Assembly: GCA_014607495.2 (NCBI GenBank)
Contig: CP053150.1
Coordinates: 13,164,495 to 13,228,494 of the forward strand
Direction: 5' to 3'
Length of the DNA stretch: 64,000 nt
Source of the DNA: Carposina sasakii
Taxonomy: Eukaryota; Arthropoda; Insecta; Lepidoptera; Carposinidae
Below the pieces are notes generated by a model. That model searched no databases, was not told where the DNA came from, and saw only the letters and a list, made by a program, of their open reading frames with translations. Both the position numbers and the translations under genes were made by a program. Of this stretch, positions 23,813 through 35,250 are shown piece after piece. Within the stretch, counting starts at the first letter, position 1. The number at the start of each line of letters is the position of its first letter.

Positions 23813-24299
23813 ACCGTGGATGAAGGCTGATAAATACAGACACATGTTTAAAAATATCCTAGCTAGGTTAAAAGTACATATGTTAAACCCTTTACTTTGT
23901 GTACATTTATATTAAAATTAAGTATAAATCCCAGTAAGTTAATGTATGTATAAAAATGAATTAAATTATATTGTGAAAGCCCACTTAAACTTTTCTATTT
24001 TTCTATTTTATCCAAACAGATTTTTATATAGTTTTAACTGATGTCTCATGCTGTTTTTTTTTTAAACTTGATGAAGATAAAGACAGTACTAACTTTATAT
24101 TTCAAAAGGATCTAACTGACCATTGAAAAAATAATATAAATAATATTTTCAAATCATCATTGTGATTGCATTACAAATAGCCTCTATTTATGTCACTTCC
24201 ATAGTTTCACTTATAGTAATTATACAGTAACACACCAGTAATTAAAGTATTAAATGATGCCAAATATTAAATTTATACTTAGAGGTATCTATGTATATA
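23813..24299. other. No feature seen
   Basis: A+T-rich spacer between a SINE and a MITE. Confidence 0.45.
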
Positions 24300-24671
24300 C
24301 AGGATGATTTTTGGTCGTCAACATTCCCGAAAACTACGGAATCTCCTCATCATCACGATCATTTTTCTCCATGGAAGCATACCTGGGAAGTGTCTGGTTC
24401 CCAAGATATTAGGGTCCAAAGTAAATAGTTTTCTGCATAAATGCACATAGACGCGCGTAGCAAGATTTTTTCATGAGAAATAATTAATATCTGGATAAAA
24501 TTAAATAGCATAAACACTGGACACTATAAATTTTTCCGGATCAAGTAATAAAAAAAAAATTTCAACAAAATTTATATCATTTCCCAACATTTTTTTTTTG
24601 GCATAAACTTACTTTATTTGATGTATAGAGTACGTACCCTTCGTTAAGGGTGGCAACGAAAAAACACCCTG
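24300..24671 (+). mobile_element. Mariner-type MITE, family M1, copy a
   Basis: The ends are CAGGATGATTTTTGGTCGTC and the complement of CAGGGTGTTTTTTCGTTGCC, flanked by TA (TATA on both sides). CAGGGTG ends with a TA duplication are typical of Tc1/mariner-related MITEs. No transposase is present. Confidence 0.7.
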
Positions 24672-25025
24672 TATAGTTAATATTGCAAATACAACACTAT
24701 ATTACTTTGGGCTTAGTTTACTATCAACATAAATCAGCGTGCAATCAGACCAAAACTAATTCGAGTCGAGTGCCACTGATTACGGCCAACATTTTGTAAC
24801 TACCCTCAAATTTGTCCTGTCAATATGTGAACCTTATGTCACACATTTAGGGGATGTTTTAGGCTAGATTGTATTTTGTGATCTGCACAATTTAAGTTTG
24901 CTTATTGTTATAATAGTATAGCCTCAGGTTTATGACCATACAGTACACGTACTGCTATACCTTCCTATTTATATCAACTCTATGAATACTGATATGTAGG
25001 TTTTTTCTGGATTTTTGTGTGCCTT

Positions 25026-25151
25026 GTGAGAGGAGTAAGCACGAATCTCTCGATAGTCCGTAACGCTAGCGTCATACTGTCAATTCCCATAGATTTTGCT
25101 TGCGAGTCGCTAGCGTTACGCCGCGTAAAAAGGTTCGTGCTTACCCCACAG
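25026..25151. mobile_element. Small foldback MITE (GTAAGCACGAA family), copy 1
   Basis: About 125 bases. The outer inverted repeats carry GTAAGCACGAATC / GGTTCGTGCTTAC and the inner ones CGTAACGCTAGCG / CGCTAGCGTTACG. Peptide frames on both strands are artefacts of the palindrome. Confidence 0.65.
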
Positions 25152-26179
25152 TTTATAAGAACTGTCAACAGTGTATGTACTACATTTAATCAAACATTCT
25201 TAACTATTCTATATGCTCTATGATTTAATTGGAAATTCAGAATTCTAAACTTTACCTTCATTATTTTAACGATGATTCTTTACACATCCTTTACACGAAC
25301 ATGTATATGTACATCGTCAAGGACACGTCACAATAGCTCTATCATAAAGGGGCTTTTGCCCATAGCCATGCCATTTGCACGTCTTTGCACACAAATAAAT
25401 AAGTATCATTAAACCGAAACTAAAACCCGACGCCATTGCGTAAAAACTTTTTACGTGCAACTGTAAACCACAGCGTTCTCGTTTAAAAAGTTGGATAGTT
25501 TACAGAGCTCAGCAATACCTAAACCTTGAAGCCCGACGTCTGACTCAGTTAAGCTCTTGGCTATAAAAGTTTCGCGACATAAATTAAAATTTCAACAGGA
25601 GATTAATGAGCTGGCTCTGTGATTGATTATAATGAATATGGCATGGACTAAACTTGTCTGGCAATAAGATAACATACATGTTACTAATATATAGTATGTA
25701 TCTATACATGGTATTGACATCTCGCATCTCAAGTGGCATATGCTAGGGATGTGATCTCAAGTATATTTCAGTGTTATGTATATTATTTTTCAGTTACACA
25801 TTGCAATTACAGCTTTGTCTATTTATACGCGCGAGGGTTATGTTGTTTGAATAAATAATAAAACCAAGGAATTTACAAAAATGTCTGTAGCTCACTACAG
25901 ATCAAAAGAAAACAAGATGTGATGGAAGGTGTTTACATAATAGCATTTTATTATTCCCAAACCCTATCACAGTGATCTCGTAGTAAGTGCTACGAGCTTG
26001 TAGCTCGTGCTACGGAGAGCGCTTGATTATCGCATGCACATTAAATTTAAAGCTTGATTTAGCGCGCATCGTTACCAAATTTATTAGTGTGCCATTATAG
26101 AAATATTCCACTTAAAATAAACTCGAAATAACGAATTAGTTATATAAATGAATAAGAAGTAAAGAATATATACGTCTAA
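25152..26179. other. No gene seen
   Basis: A short GTGCTACGAGCTTGTAGCTC near-palindrome at about 25987 may be the end of an old element. Confidence 0.4.
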
Positions 26180-26455
26180 GCAGAACAAAATATTGTCAGT
26201 CAACTTCTTCCAGTATTCTTTACCTACCACATTAACAGTTTTATTCTAGAACTCCTAGATCTAACTTCTATTTGCTCAATACTCAATTTAAGAAGTTATC
26301 TGCCGTGTCTAAACCATCTACAGTCTGATTCTAAGCTCGTCGGCTACTGGGAAAGCTTTTCGGATCCTCGAGACAAAAATGAGAATTTCAAGCGAGCGAC
26401 GCCCGGACTGTATTTGAAAAGTACGTGCCATTACTTGCTTCTCGTACTCTGCTAA
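26180..26455 (+). other. 91-codon open stretch without ATG, CpG-rich 3' part
   Basis: Between TAA at 26177 and TAA at 26453 one plus frame stays open for 91 codons. The distal part, 26333-26450, is CpG-rich and reads like protein (LVGYWESFSDPRDKNEN, then FKRATPGLYLK), with an AAA|GTACGT donor-like site at 26420. The minus strand of the same block is also open for 38 codons, from an ATG at 26428 to a TAG just below 26317. It may be an exon, an old gene fragment or a conserved noncoding block. Confidence 0.25.
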
Positions 26456-27366
26456 GATTTAAAACGAACTCTTTTCAAACTAGATGTGAAAAGATGTATT
26501 TAAGCCAGTATATTAGATTAGTTTTTTTTTTAGTTTAACACCAGTGTGTTTAAATAAGACTACTTAATTCAGCATTCTATTTCGATTGATGGTATAGAAA
26601 TCAGTTATATAGGTAACTGTATATATTGTGTGTATTTACGCAAAGGCACCTACAAATACAGGTAATCAAGAGAGAAATCATTAATTTAAGTTATGCTTTT
26701 ATTATTATTCTTTTACAAGCAAAACATCCAGGTTTTTTTGTAGAAAGAAAATTTAGTCGACAAATATACATTTGCAAAACGGCACCGTAACAAGACCGAA
26801 TAAAAACAAGAAGATAGTTAAAACACACGACGTTCCTGTAAGGAAATTCAAGATCGAAGCTGACAACACTGGATACGAAGATGTGTAGAGTAGTTTCATA
26901 TTTATATTTTTAGGCCCGCTTCCCGGGTTTGACTCACTTGGCTCCCCGCTCTGCTTGAGATTAGATCTATTAAACTGTACTGTAAGTTTATTATTAATAT
27001 ACATCTATTTTGAATTTCATTTTGTTTTTCTGAGTATCACTAACATTCTCTACTCGAAAGCTGGGCAATTCCGCAAAAAGCTAACATACCCAGAGTTTGT
27101 GGATCACTTTAATAAATCAGCCCTTCTCAAACTCCGGCGTTCCGCATAACTTTAAAACTGAATCTGCAAAGCAAAACCGGGATAATTGATTTGTATGCAT
27201 TTACCCGCGCAAGCGAGCATCGCGTCAATTTGCATGAGACCTCATATGGGAGCACATTTGAAATTATAATCACCCCACTTAGGCCGATAACATACTATGG
27301 GTAAGGTCCTTTTGGACTACACGTTTTTGATCTTGTTGCCTATTAACACTTATTTAGCTTTATAAT
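26456..27366. other. No gene seen
   Basis: Frames at 26753-27149 on both strands overlap a G+C-richer patch (GGCCCGCTTCCCGGGTTTG) without domain content. Confidence 0.4.
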
Positions 27367-27681
27367 CTATCTATCTATCTATGCATATAATAAAAACTAA
27401 CGGATCACTGTCTGTACATGAAGAAAAAATATTATAGGAGACCTTTATAACGCAATAGTACCCAAAATAATGATTTTTTGAATTTTGTCTGTGCGTTTGT
27501 GCACGCTAATCTCAGAAACGGCTGAACCGATTTTGATGCAGTTTTCAGGTATATGTTGTGACAGGTCCCACTTAACATATAGGCTACTTTTTGATCCCGG
27601 GAAAATGTTTTTATCCAGGATCATTTCGACATTTTGTTTTTTCTGCAGTCCAAGCCGGCGGAGTCGCGGGCTTCTACTAGT
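27367..27681 (+). mobile_element. Non-autonomous Helitron (long type)
   Basis: It begins in a TATC repeat, then ATGCATATAATAAAAACTAA, and ends in GGCGGAGTCGCGGGCTTC and TACTAGT. It is very similar to 49705-50014. The peptide-like frames across it are shared by other copies and are not genes. Confidence 0.75.
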
Positions 27682-27814
27682 AATATAAGTTTTACACAAA
27701 AGTCTGGTTACACTTTGTATAATGCAATAGGTAGGTAGGTTATATCGTAATGTCTTTGTACAGTGACGTAATAATAATAAGCTGCATCTCCTTTGAACAT
27801 TGTTGTGAGAGTCG

Positions 27815-27960
27815 ACTAAGGAACTCGGGCATTCTCTCAGACGATAAGCAAGATAACCAGTCACTAATAATTTTCATCTATCTGTGACTGTGGGATCTCC
27901 TTTGTGATACTAAAGTTCTGGCTACCTCCCTTTCGGAAACACAGTTGTGGCTATATGAAT
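27815..27960 (-). repeat. Family D fragment between two Helitrons
   Basis: The plus strand shows GGGCATTCTCTCAGACGATA and later CCCTTTCGGAAACACAGTTG, the reverse of family D. Confidence 0.5.
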
Positions 27961-27963
27961 CTT

Positions 27964-28201
27964 CCTATATAATAATATTATAAACGCGAAAGTTTGTAAG
28001 TATAGTTGGATGGATGTTTGTTACTCTTTCACGTAAAAACGGCTGGAGCGATTCTAATAAAATTTGGTATGAAGTTAGCTGACACCCTGGATTGACACAT
28101 AGGCTACTTTTTATCCCGGGAAAATATTTTTATCCTGGATAATTTCGACATTTTGTTTTTTGTGCAGTCCACGCGGACAAAGTCGCGGGCATCCGCTAGT
28201 T
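27964..28201 (+). mobile_element. Non-autonomous Helitron (short type), second copy
   Basis: Same start (AATAATATTATAAACGCG) and 3' hairpin (GCGGACAAAGTCGCGGGC, then CCGCTAGT) as the copy at 10834-11060. It lies only about 280 bases after the long-type copy. Confidence 0.75.
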
Positions 28202-28544
28202 ACTAATAATTAGAAAAGAAATGATGTTTGCTAGTAGAAGGAACTATAAATATATATTTCCATTTGTAAATTGTAAAAGTTTTTAAAAGTTGATCTCGCA
28301 GGAGATATGAAAGGTAAAGTTGGAGAAAATTTACTTTTAAAAGGTTGTTTTATCGCGATAAAAGGAGTTTTTAAACCAAATTAAGAACTAATCATCCAAC
28401 TCTGGTTCCTTTATCTTGTACATCTACTACTTTATTTTGGTAATCTAGAATTGTGAAAAAATTTACTGTATTCTTATGATATTTGTAAACCTGTCTGTGT
28501 AATAACCTTAGAATTTAAGACACGAATCTTATATCAAATGGTTA

Positions 28545-28664
28545 CTCAAGAACGTCATATAATCTTGAAAAATTAACATTTGATTTCGAGTCTCTTTTGT
28601 GTATAGGTTCTATACAGTGGGCTATTTTCATAGCTTTTCTCTTGTTACAACCCTGTGAAATAAA
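28545..28664 (+). repeat. Fragment of MITE family M2
   Basis: Right-hand half with GTGGGCTATTTTCATAGC and TTACAACCCTG. The left terminal repeat is missing. Shorter fragments lie at 21963-22022 and about 11395-11475. Confidence 0.5.
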
Positions 28665-29018
28665 TAAAATACAAATACATTTAATTTAGGGAACGATTAT
28701 CCATACAATGTTAGTGATACTTTACACGTGAATGCCTCTGGTGAGGAAGCACCCCCAGAGATAACCGTTAAGACTATATAGATCTTATATTACCCAATAT
28801 TAATCTTTCCCCGATATTTTTAAAATACGATGGGGGAAAAACGAGGATATGAATAAATTATTAAGGAAACTGAAGGGAAAAATAAGATCAAATTGATCTG
28901 TACAGTCGCCAATGATAACGTATCGATTGACACTATTTTGTCGAACTGTTTACGTTATAAGAATATTCCGTTATCACAACCCTTTTGCAACTATGCAATG
29001 TAATCTAAGAATAAAGAC

Positions 29019-29268
29019 TCGAGCACACCGGATGCGTATGCGTGCACGTAAGCGTAGACGTACACGTACCTCTGAGTTTAATGTATGGAACTGTCACCGC
29101 TTGACGTCTATGCTTTCGTCTCCGCATACGCATCCGGTCTGTCCGTGCCTATACAGTTCCATAGAAGCATAGACGTCAAGCGATGACAGTTCCATACATT
29201 ACACTCAGAGGTACGTGTACGTCTACGCTTACGTGCACGCATACGCATACGCATCAGGTGTGCTCGAG
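29019..29268. mobile_element. Foldback element F1, simple copy
   Basis: Two inverted arms (CTCGAGCACACCGGATGCG and complement) around a centre with the GTCACCGCTTGACGTC motif. About 250 bases. Confidence 0.7.
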
Positions 29269-29364
29269 GCTTAATACAAAGTTTCACAATCGCATATATC
29301 AAAGTGCCGCATACATCCATCCATCTAGCATCCGTTTTCAAATGTCTGGAAATTACTTTAATCC

Positions 29365-29485
29365 GCCAAAAGCGGTTCTTTCGTTCGGCTATGGATTCCG
29401 GTTTCCACTAGATTTGTGCGCCGATCCGGGGTTCCAGGCTCCTGGCGACCGTCCAAGTGTCGTTTTACCGTACCCGGCGCCCTAA
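29365..29485. other. CpG-rich block next to a foldback element
   Basis: About 120 bases dense in CCG/CGG words. A plus frame is open (FGYGFRFPLDLCADPGFQ onward) but it merges into the neighbouring foldback element, so coding is doubtful. Confidence 0.2.
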
Positions 29486-30109
29486 TTTTCTTTCCAACTG
29501 AAAATTACTCTGTGACAATGGAAGCTGTTTTGTCTAAAATAATAACTGGAGATCTTCGCGTACTTATGTGCAGTATTAGGTCATTTATAAGGCCAGTTAG
29601 AGATTAAAATTAAATCTTCCAAGATGTGTTAGGAAAGATTTAAAATAAACTAGCTGAATATCGTTTGGCGAAAGAGATAAATTCTATAAAACTGGAGTTT
29701 TATAAGAGCTAGGTTTGATAAAGAATTGCAATGGAAGTTACTTACTGCAGAGAAAGAAACAATAAACGGTAATGGTGTTATGTAAGTATTGTTTTCTTAA
29801 GTGTTGTCCTATTTTAAGAAAATTTATGAATTTTTCATCGTTACTAAAAGCCTGGAAAGCTCTTTGTGCTTATTAGTTTTACATTTACAATTAAGTAAGT
29901 AAGAATATTATGCAAAACGTATTTAAGTAAGTATATCCTAGTGTCTATGGTCGTGAAACAGCGTCGACACCATAATAATGGGATAAGGGTAAGAAAATGA
30001 TGATGATTTTAGCGTCTACTTGTTTCACCACGTGCAAACAATTTTTTAATTAATAGTTGAAAAGCCACAATTGAGCATAATTACATTTTATTAATAATTT
30101 AATTAAAGC
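29486..30109. other. No feature seen
   Basis: A+T-rich unique sequence before the foldback MITE. Confidence 0.45.
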
Positions 30110-30356
30110 ATAGAGGAATAAGATTTCATAGAGTGCTAATGTCATATACTGTTTCGATGCACCATTAGACTTTTCGGTGCCTCACAATTCCAGTTCTTAT
30201 CACTTAGATTCTATTAGTGTAATGTATAGTAATGTACTACATTACTAATGTATTGTAACGTATAGTAATTCAATCTAAGTGTCAAGGACTTTAATTGTGA
30301 GGCACCGAAAAGTCTAATGGTGCATCGAAACTGTTATTACATCTTATTCCTCTATG
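30110..30356. mobile_element. Foldback MITE with 7-bp target-site duplication
   Basis: The ends CATAGAGGAATAAGAT and their complement begin long, imperfect inverted arms that include GATGCACCATTAGAC and TTTTCGGTGCCTCAC. Both sides carry ATTAAAG (30103-30109 and 30357-30363), so the insertion is complete at 247 bases. The CATAG-type end would suit a P- or hAT-like transposase, but a 7-bp duplication fits neither exactly. Confidence 0.75.
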
Positions 30357-30363
30357 ATTAAAG

Positions 30364-30714
30364 GTATAAATCATACCTTAGCCTATTTCTTAACTTCATC
30401 GTCAACTAAATAAAGTTTTCGATTTGTGCTTATATTTAAGCCCTAATATTATGAAGTATTGACAGCATAATAATTAATTAATATTAAACACCTAATATTT
30501 ACAATTTAGAACATTAATTTCCGACCTAAAAGCTCGTGAACGACATAATTAAACCTCTAGTCGGTGGAGATATTGCCACGGAAATTAAGGGAATTAAGCA
30601 ATCTCCAATTCACAACACGTAGTGAATCTAAAGCACGAAGTTTGGACAACAGCGGCCTAAATATAACAGTCAAATTTAATTTTCACGATAAAATATCACC
30701 TATAACTAATATTA
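30364..30714. other. No feature seen
   Basis: A+T-rich spacer between the foldback MITE and a SINE-like unit. Confidence 0.45.
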
Positions 30715-31008
30715 GCCGCGTGGTGCCGGCAGAGTAGAGTTTGTACCACCCCTGCCTGCCCGTGGGTATCGTACGAGGCGATTAAGGGTTGGGTGCCTGC
30801 CCGTGGGTATCGTACGATTTAGGGTTTCCGGGAGGTGGGCAGCAGCGCCTCCCGTACTGACAACATAGTCCGAAAATCACACTGCGGTCACCAACCCGCC
30901 TGCACAGCGTGGTGACTATGGGCAAAACCCCCCTGTGGCAGTAGCCTTGTGGCGTGTCTTGGGGGAGGCCCACGTCCAGCAGTGGACTGCAATAGGCGAA
31001 GAAGAAGA
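30715..31008 (+). repeat. SINE-like unit with LINE tail, copy 3, with internal duplication
   Basis: Same family. Part of the 5' third (GCCCGTGGGTATCGTACGA) occurs twice in tandem, which makes this copy about 30 bases longer. It ends in GAAGAAGAA. Confidence 0.75.
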
Positions 31009-32509
31009 ATGGTACCTGAAACTTACTCGATCTATCAAATATTTAACTTGTTGTTTTGGTGGGGGCCTAGTAGGAAATGATTTCAAAATAATACAGGTAA
31101 ACCTTAACTAACACTGAGCTTCAAGATAAAGTAATAAAGAATTATGTATACTTCTTGGTTTCTTATCCCCAAAGTACATAAAATAAGATAGTTGGCATTC
31201 ATAATAAAATAGTTACATGTAGGTTAAGATAAAGCAAAGTCCGTCGGCGCTCTTTAGAATTCACGTCGAGTAAACGGAGAAACTTTATTAAGAGTATAGT
31301 GAGTAATAGGATTCTTTGCGAGCGTCGTGTTTTTTTTTCACACCTAGACTGGTAAGCGAGGAGCGATCCCCCGAGATCAGGACTAGGGAGATCGGAATAA
31401 AGCATTTGTCAAACGCAATGAGCAAAAGTAACATTAGCAAAAGATGTATTTGTCCACCGTAATTTGTTTTTTTCGTAGTATCGAATGTTGCTCGTAATTT
31501 GTTTGAAATTGATTCGTATTTGTTGTTGTTTACTTTGATTTTACGAAGTCTGAGTTTATGTGGTGGTTATTAATAATTGCGTCGCCCTAGGCTCCTCTGC
31601 TTAAATTTCTATTAGGTATACGGATTTTGTGATCGGTAAGATGTCACTCCTACCAACAAAGACTCACGATTTTAGAGACTCCCTCTTCTGGCTTCATCAT
31701 GTCGTTAATTACCTGCAACAAAAGCAAAGTATTAGAATAAAAGAAGTTTATAATTGTCAATATGCTAAATATTAGTATGCAGATCGGTTCACCACCGCAT
31801 TCTATCACGCGGGGCGTAACAACTTGTAAAACACAGACAGATAACGTTCTAGCAAGCCAAAACTTAATATTAACTAGGTATATAGGTACATGTTATACAC
31901 GTATAACACAATATGCTCAGTTTCATACATTTTTCATAGAAGTGCATACCTGGGATTCCTATATGGAACACAGTGTGAAATAAATAGGTCTTTCCGCCCG
32001 ATAAACTCAGGATGCATTACAACTTACTCTCGCCTCGCCTCGATGTTAGTTTCAATTAATTTTCTAGCTTTTATAGGTCATGTTCATGTGCAACTTCAGA
32101 AACTCGACCTATTCATGGGGCATTCTGATGATTTTTTTTTACAAATAATAATAATTAAAGATATTTATTATTACTTGTAATTTTTTTTTACTAAAACAAA
32201 GTTTAAAGTTGTAATTAGAGGCCATCCATCCAAGAAGATATTTTACAAACTACATTTAGAAGCGTGATTTTGATTACGTATCACAAGAAATATATATTTT
32301 CACATCAGTAGTATATTTATACACATAGAGAAAGGTTAAACTGACGCTCTACTCTGGCCGTCAAAGAAAAACTTTACGACCCAGCCTTCCACCGAAGAAG
32401 TTAGATGAGGTATAAATCTTATGAAGGACTATAACCTACAACACCTCAAGGGCTCGGGGAGAGCGATACACTCCTCACGACGACCCGCCATTTTACTTTT
32501 TGTCCTAAG
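31009..32509. other. No gene seen apart from the candidate microexon
   Basis: The frames at 31762-32180 are A+T-rich and domain-free. Confidence 0.4.
31668..31712 (-). CDS. Candidate 45-nt microexon (minus strand)
   Basis: A strong minus-strand acceptor (CTTTGCTTTTGTTGCAG) is followed by 45 nt and a good donor (ATC|GTGAGT). Only phase 0 is open and it reads VINDMMKPEEGVSKI; the other two phases hit stops at once. Its symmetric 0-0 phase does not fit directly between the exons at 43205-43283 and 8552-8622, so it would belong to an alternative transcript, another gene, or be a chance match. Confidence 0.3.
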
Positions 32510-32640
32510 GGTCTTCGCATACAGGCAATATTCAATGGAACTATATTTGTAGTAGACATCTACCTAATATATTTAAATAAAAAGGCTCTAAAGATGGTTT
32601 AGTTTGATCTGCTCTGCATAGAGGTTAGTCGGCTTTCCGT
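32510..32640. repeat. Flanking direct repeat, unit 1 of 3 (diverged)
   Basis: CATACAGGCAATATTCAATG, then TTTGTAGTAGACATCTA and AGGCTCTAAAGATGG follow the order of units 2 and 3. Confidence 0.6.
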
Positions 32641-32780
32641 CCCATCGGACTAAGAGTGAGAGAATAGAGAGAGTACCTGTGTTTGCGCACATACACTCTG
32701 CATCTCCCGCGCAGTTGGCTAATCTCCGTTGAGATCATCATTCTTATATGATTAACCGAGATAGAAGAAAGAGATAATTC
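32640..32780 (+). repeat. Fragment related to the second SINE body
   Basis: The sequence GTTGGCTAATCTCCGTTGAG matches the body of the copy at 49099-49315. The flanks are diverged. Confidence 0.4.
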
Positions 32781-33214
32781 AATTTTAATCCAGCTAAAGC
32801 TTGGCGAGTCCAAGAACGGGACACGGAAAACAATAGAAATATCTAGATAGATTTGAATAGGACACTAGAATAAATAAATTAAAATTTATAAAACTTATTT
32901 AGATATATCCTCCACACAAAAGGTGTGTCGGCGGACACCCTTTAATACGATTTTTTAAAGGATGACAGATTGCCTGTCTGGGATCACTTTTTCAACAGAA
33001 AATGAATAAAATAAATTCGGGAGCTTATCTCTGCTAAGCTTATTTTGTGCGCTCAGAGAAACCTGAATATGTATGTAGGGATAATCCAATTTCGTTTATT
33101 TGAATTTGTTTCTACATATCTGATAACCATTAGTTGAAGTGGGATATCGGAGAAATATGATTAGGTAGCTATTTCTTTCGTCAAATTTTCTTTTCTATAC
33201 AGGTAACATAAGTA

Positions 33215-33458
33215 ACATATTCACACACACACATTCACACACTTCACAACACATTTACCTAATCCCAAACTAAGATCCCTAAGGTCTTGTGTCGTGGGTA
33301 ATAGGCAACGGTATATAAATACATAGATAAGTATATAAACATCCATGACTCGGAAATAAACATCGATATTCATCACATCAATGTTTGCACCTACCGGGAT
33401 TCGAACCCAGGACCTACGGCGTCGCAGGCAAGGCCACTACCAACTACACCAATCGTAC
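33215..33458 (-). repeat. tRNA-derived SINE, copy 3
   Basis: Reverse-oriented near full-length copy. The B box reads GGATTCGAACC on the plus strand at about 33399, and the 3' end has expanded into a CACACA run at about 33223. Confidence 0.8.
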
Positions 33459-33509
33459 ATTTACGAGTATAATAAAAAATCGTCCATTTAAGTAATACTT
33501 AGATACGAG

Positions 33510-33720
33510 AGACACCATTTTGCTTTTTGCACTAAGGGTACGTATACAGGCAATTTGTAATGGATCTCTGAAATTTGTAGTAGGTAGACATCTAATATAT
33601 TTAAATGAACCGGCTCTAAAAATAGTTTAGATTGATTTGTAAAGGTGTTATACGGCTTTCCGACCTTCATCATCATGAACTGTTACACACAATTATAAAG
33701 TTTACCCCTTTAATGTATTT
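33510..33720. repeat. Flanking direct repeat, unit 2 of 3
   Basis: GGTACGTATACAGGCAATTT through CACACAATTATAAAGTTTAC is nearly identical to 36095-36300 and more distantly related to 32510-32640. The shared GAACCGGCTCTAAAAATAG block marks all three. Confidence 0.7.
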
Positions 33721-33964
33721 GTCAAGAGGGTCTTGGTGTTTTGTAGGCGATGGGCTGACCACCTGTCACTACCCAAGTAGCACAGATAGCTGAATAACAT
33801 ATTACACACACACACACTCGTGGTCCCTTAGCTGCATAATCAGTCAGTGATATTTAAACAGCTTAAGGGTAAATAAGAGCTGCATTATGGGTCACAAATA
33901 TACCCTTAAAACACAAAGAGTTATAGGGGTAAAACTTTATATGTACCAACATCTGACACTGATT

Positions 33965-34415
33965 GGTTTTTTTAAAGGGTCAATAGAGTCGTGGAGACGA
34001 TGATTGCATCGTATACAAACCCCAGAAAACACAACGAATGGGATGTACACCTGGACCAAATAGGGCACGCAATTAGAACGGCGGTGCATGAAATTACGGG
34101 CTATACACCTTCTTTTTTGTTTTACGGACGAGAAACATCAATTCCGTGATCAAATAACGCTACATAATGGAACAAATCATTATGATAGGAAAAATTATAA
34201 TAAAGTATTAGATAAAGTCAAAAGAAATCTTAGAACAGCTCATCAAAAATGTAGTATATATTACAACTCAAACATAGACCGGTTAACTTTAAAGTAGGGG
34301 ATATCGTATGGAAAAACACTAAAACCTTATCAAAAGCAGGGCATCAGTTTATGGCAAAACTAGCACCTAAATTTGAAAAAGCTATTATTCAGGAAATAAT
34401 TTCTCGTAATGTTTA
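33965..34415 (+). pseudogene. Gypsy-type integrase C-terminal remnant
   Basis: Successive frames read RVVETMIASYTNPRKHNEWD, VHLDQIGHAIRTAVHEITGY, TPSFLFYGRETSI and VGDIVWKNTKTLSKAGHQFM, then KLAPKFEKAIIQEI. This is the end of an LTR-retrotransposon integrase: last part of the catalytic domain (N---H--W----------N---H---G-TP---FGR) and the C-terminal W-----L---------LAPKF-GP- block. Frameshifts and stops make it inactive. Confidence 0.75.
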
Positions 34416-34419
34416 TTGT

Positions 34420-34470
34420 CATCACATCAATGTTTGCACGCCACCTTTACCGCATTCGAACCCAGGACAT
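34420..34470 (-). repeat. SINE head fragment inside a Gypsy remnant
   Basis: CATCACATCAATGTTTGCAC plus a B-box complement (GCATTCGAACCCAGGAC) mark a fragment of the same SINE. It adjoins a piece of the mariner-type MITE family (CGCGTCTATGTGCATTTATG at 34491). Confidence 0.5.
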
Positions 34471-34604
34471 ACGTAAAAATCCCGCTACGCGCGTCTATGT
34501 GCATTTATGCAGAAAAACGCAGTCGCAGTAGGTTGCTATACATACATTTATATATTGTATCATTTATGTTATTGCGGGTACTTAGAATAAAGTTAAGACA
34601 CAAT

Positions 34605-35020
34605 GTTTAGGTGTCAATTATGAACTCGAAGGTAGTTGGAGAGTCTAGCAACCTATAGTCACAATATAAGGTCATTGTAATTTCAAAATAGTTATAAAAT
34701 CTGTTATTATTGTATCTGGTGGAGGGGTAAGTTATTAATATTATTTAAAATACGTAGATTAGTTACATTATAAATTGGTTAGTACCCTGTCATTTCATTG
34801 TTTTAGCCTACCGATACGCCCTCTAAAAAGTAGCAAGATATCATCTTGAGGTAACCGTCACTGCTTCAGGTCGGAAGGATACCTACCCGAACATCACGGA
34901 AACCTTCCTTGCGCCCTAATTTAGTATAAAAGATTAGATGTAGTTATAAGATTGATAATTAGATTAAGTTGAGGAGCGAACTCCAGTAATAAAACTTTAT
35001 TTTTTTAAAATTTAACTTTA
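34605..35020 (+). repeat. Possible solo or partial LTR with primer-binding site
   Basis: About 190 bases after the integrase remnant the sequence has a TATA-like AGTATAAAAG, a poly(A) signal in AGTAATAAAACTTTATTT, then TGGCGCCATCTGAAAT, which looks like a retroviral-type primer-binding site. A PBS lies downstream of a 5' LTR, so this may come from a second element or a tandem insertion. Confidence 0.35.
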
Positions 35021-35091
35021 CCAAGTGGCGCCATCTGAAATTAAAGGTGGGAACTAAACTGATTGGTTTTATTTGATTGAGACTAAGACAT

Positions 35092-35250
35092 AACAAGCTC
35101 TTTAATAAGTAATGGTTCACGCGTGAAACGCTTAACAGCTCTTTAATGAGAAATGGTTCACATGTGAAACACTAAGCAGTCCTTTGATGAATATAGGTTC
35201 ACAAGTGAATCACTAAACAGCCCTTTGATAAATAACGGTTCACATAGCTG
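35092..35250. repeat. 41-bp tandem repeat, about 3.8 units
   Basis: Units start at 35092 (42 bp), 35134, 35175 and 35216 (partial). Each has the form AACAGCTCTTTAATGA, then a GGTTCAC/GTGAAAC inverted motif (cores CG, AT and AA differ, but the arms are kept). Confidence 0.75.

Noticed and set aside
27445..27864. 139-codon minus-strand ORF
   Set aside because: It runs through a Helitron copy and a family D fragment; the same peptide pieces recur in other copies.
33215..33250. CACACA microsatellite as an independent feature
   Set aside because: It is the expanded 3' tail of the reverse-oriented SINE.
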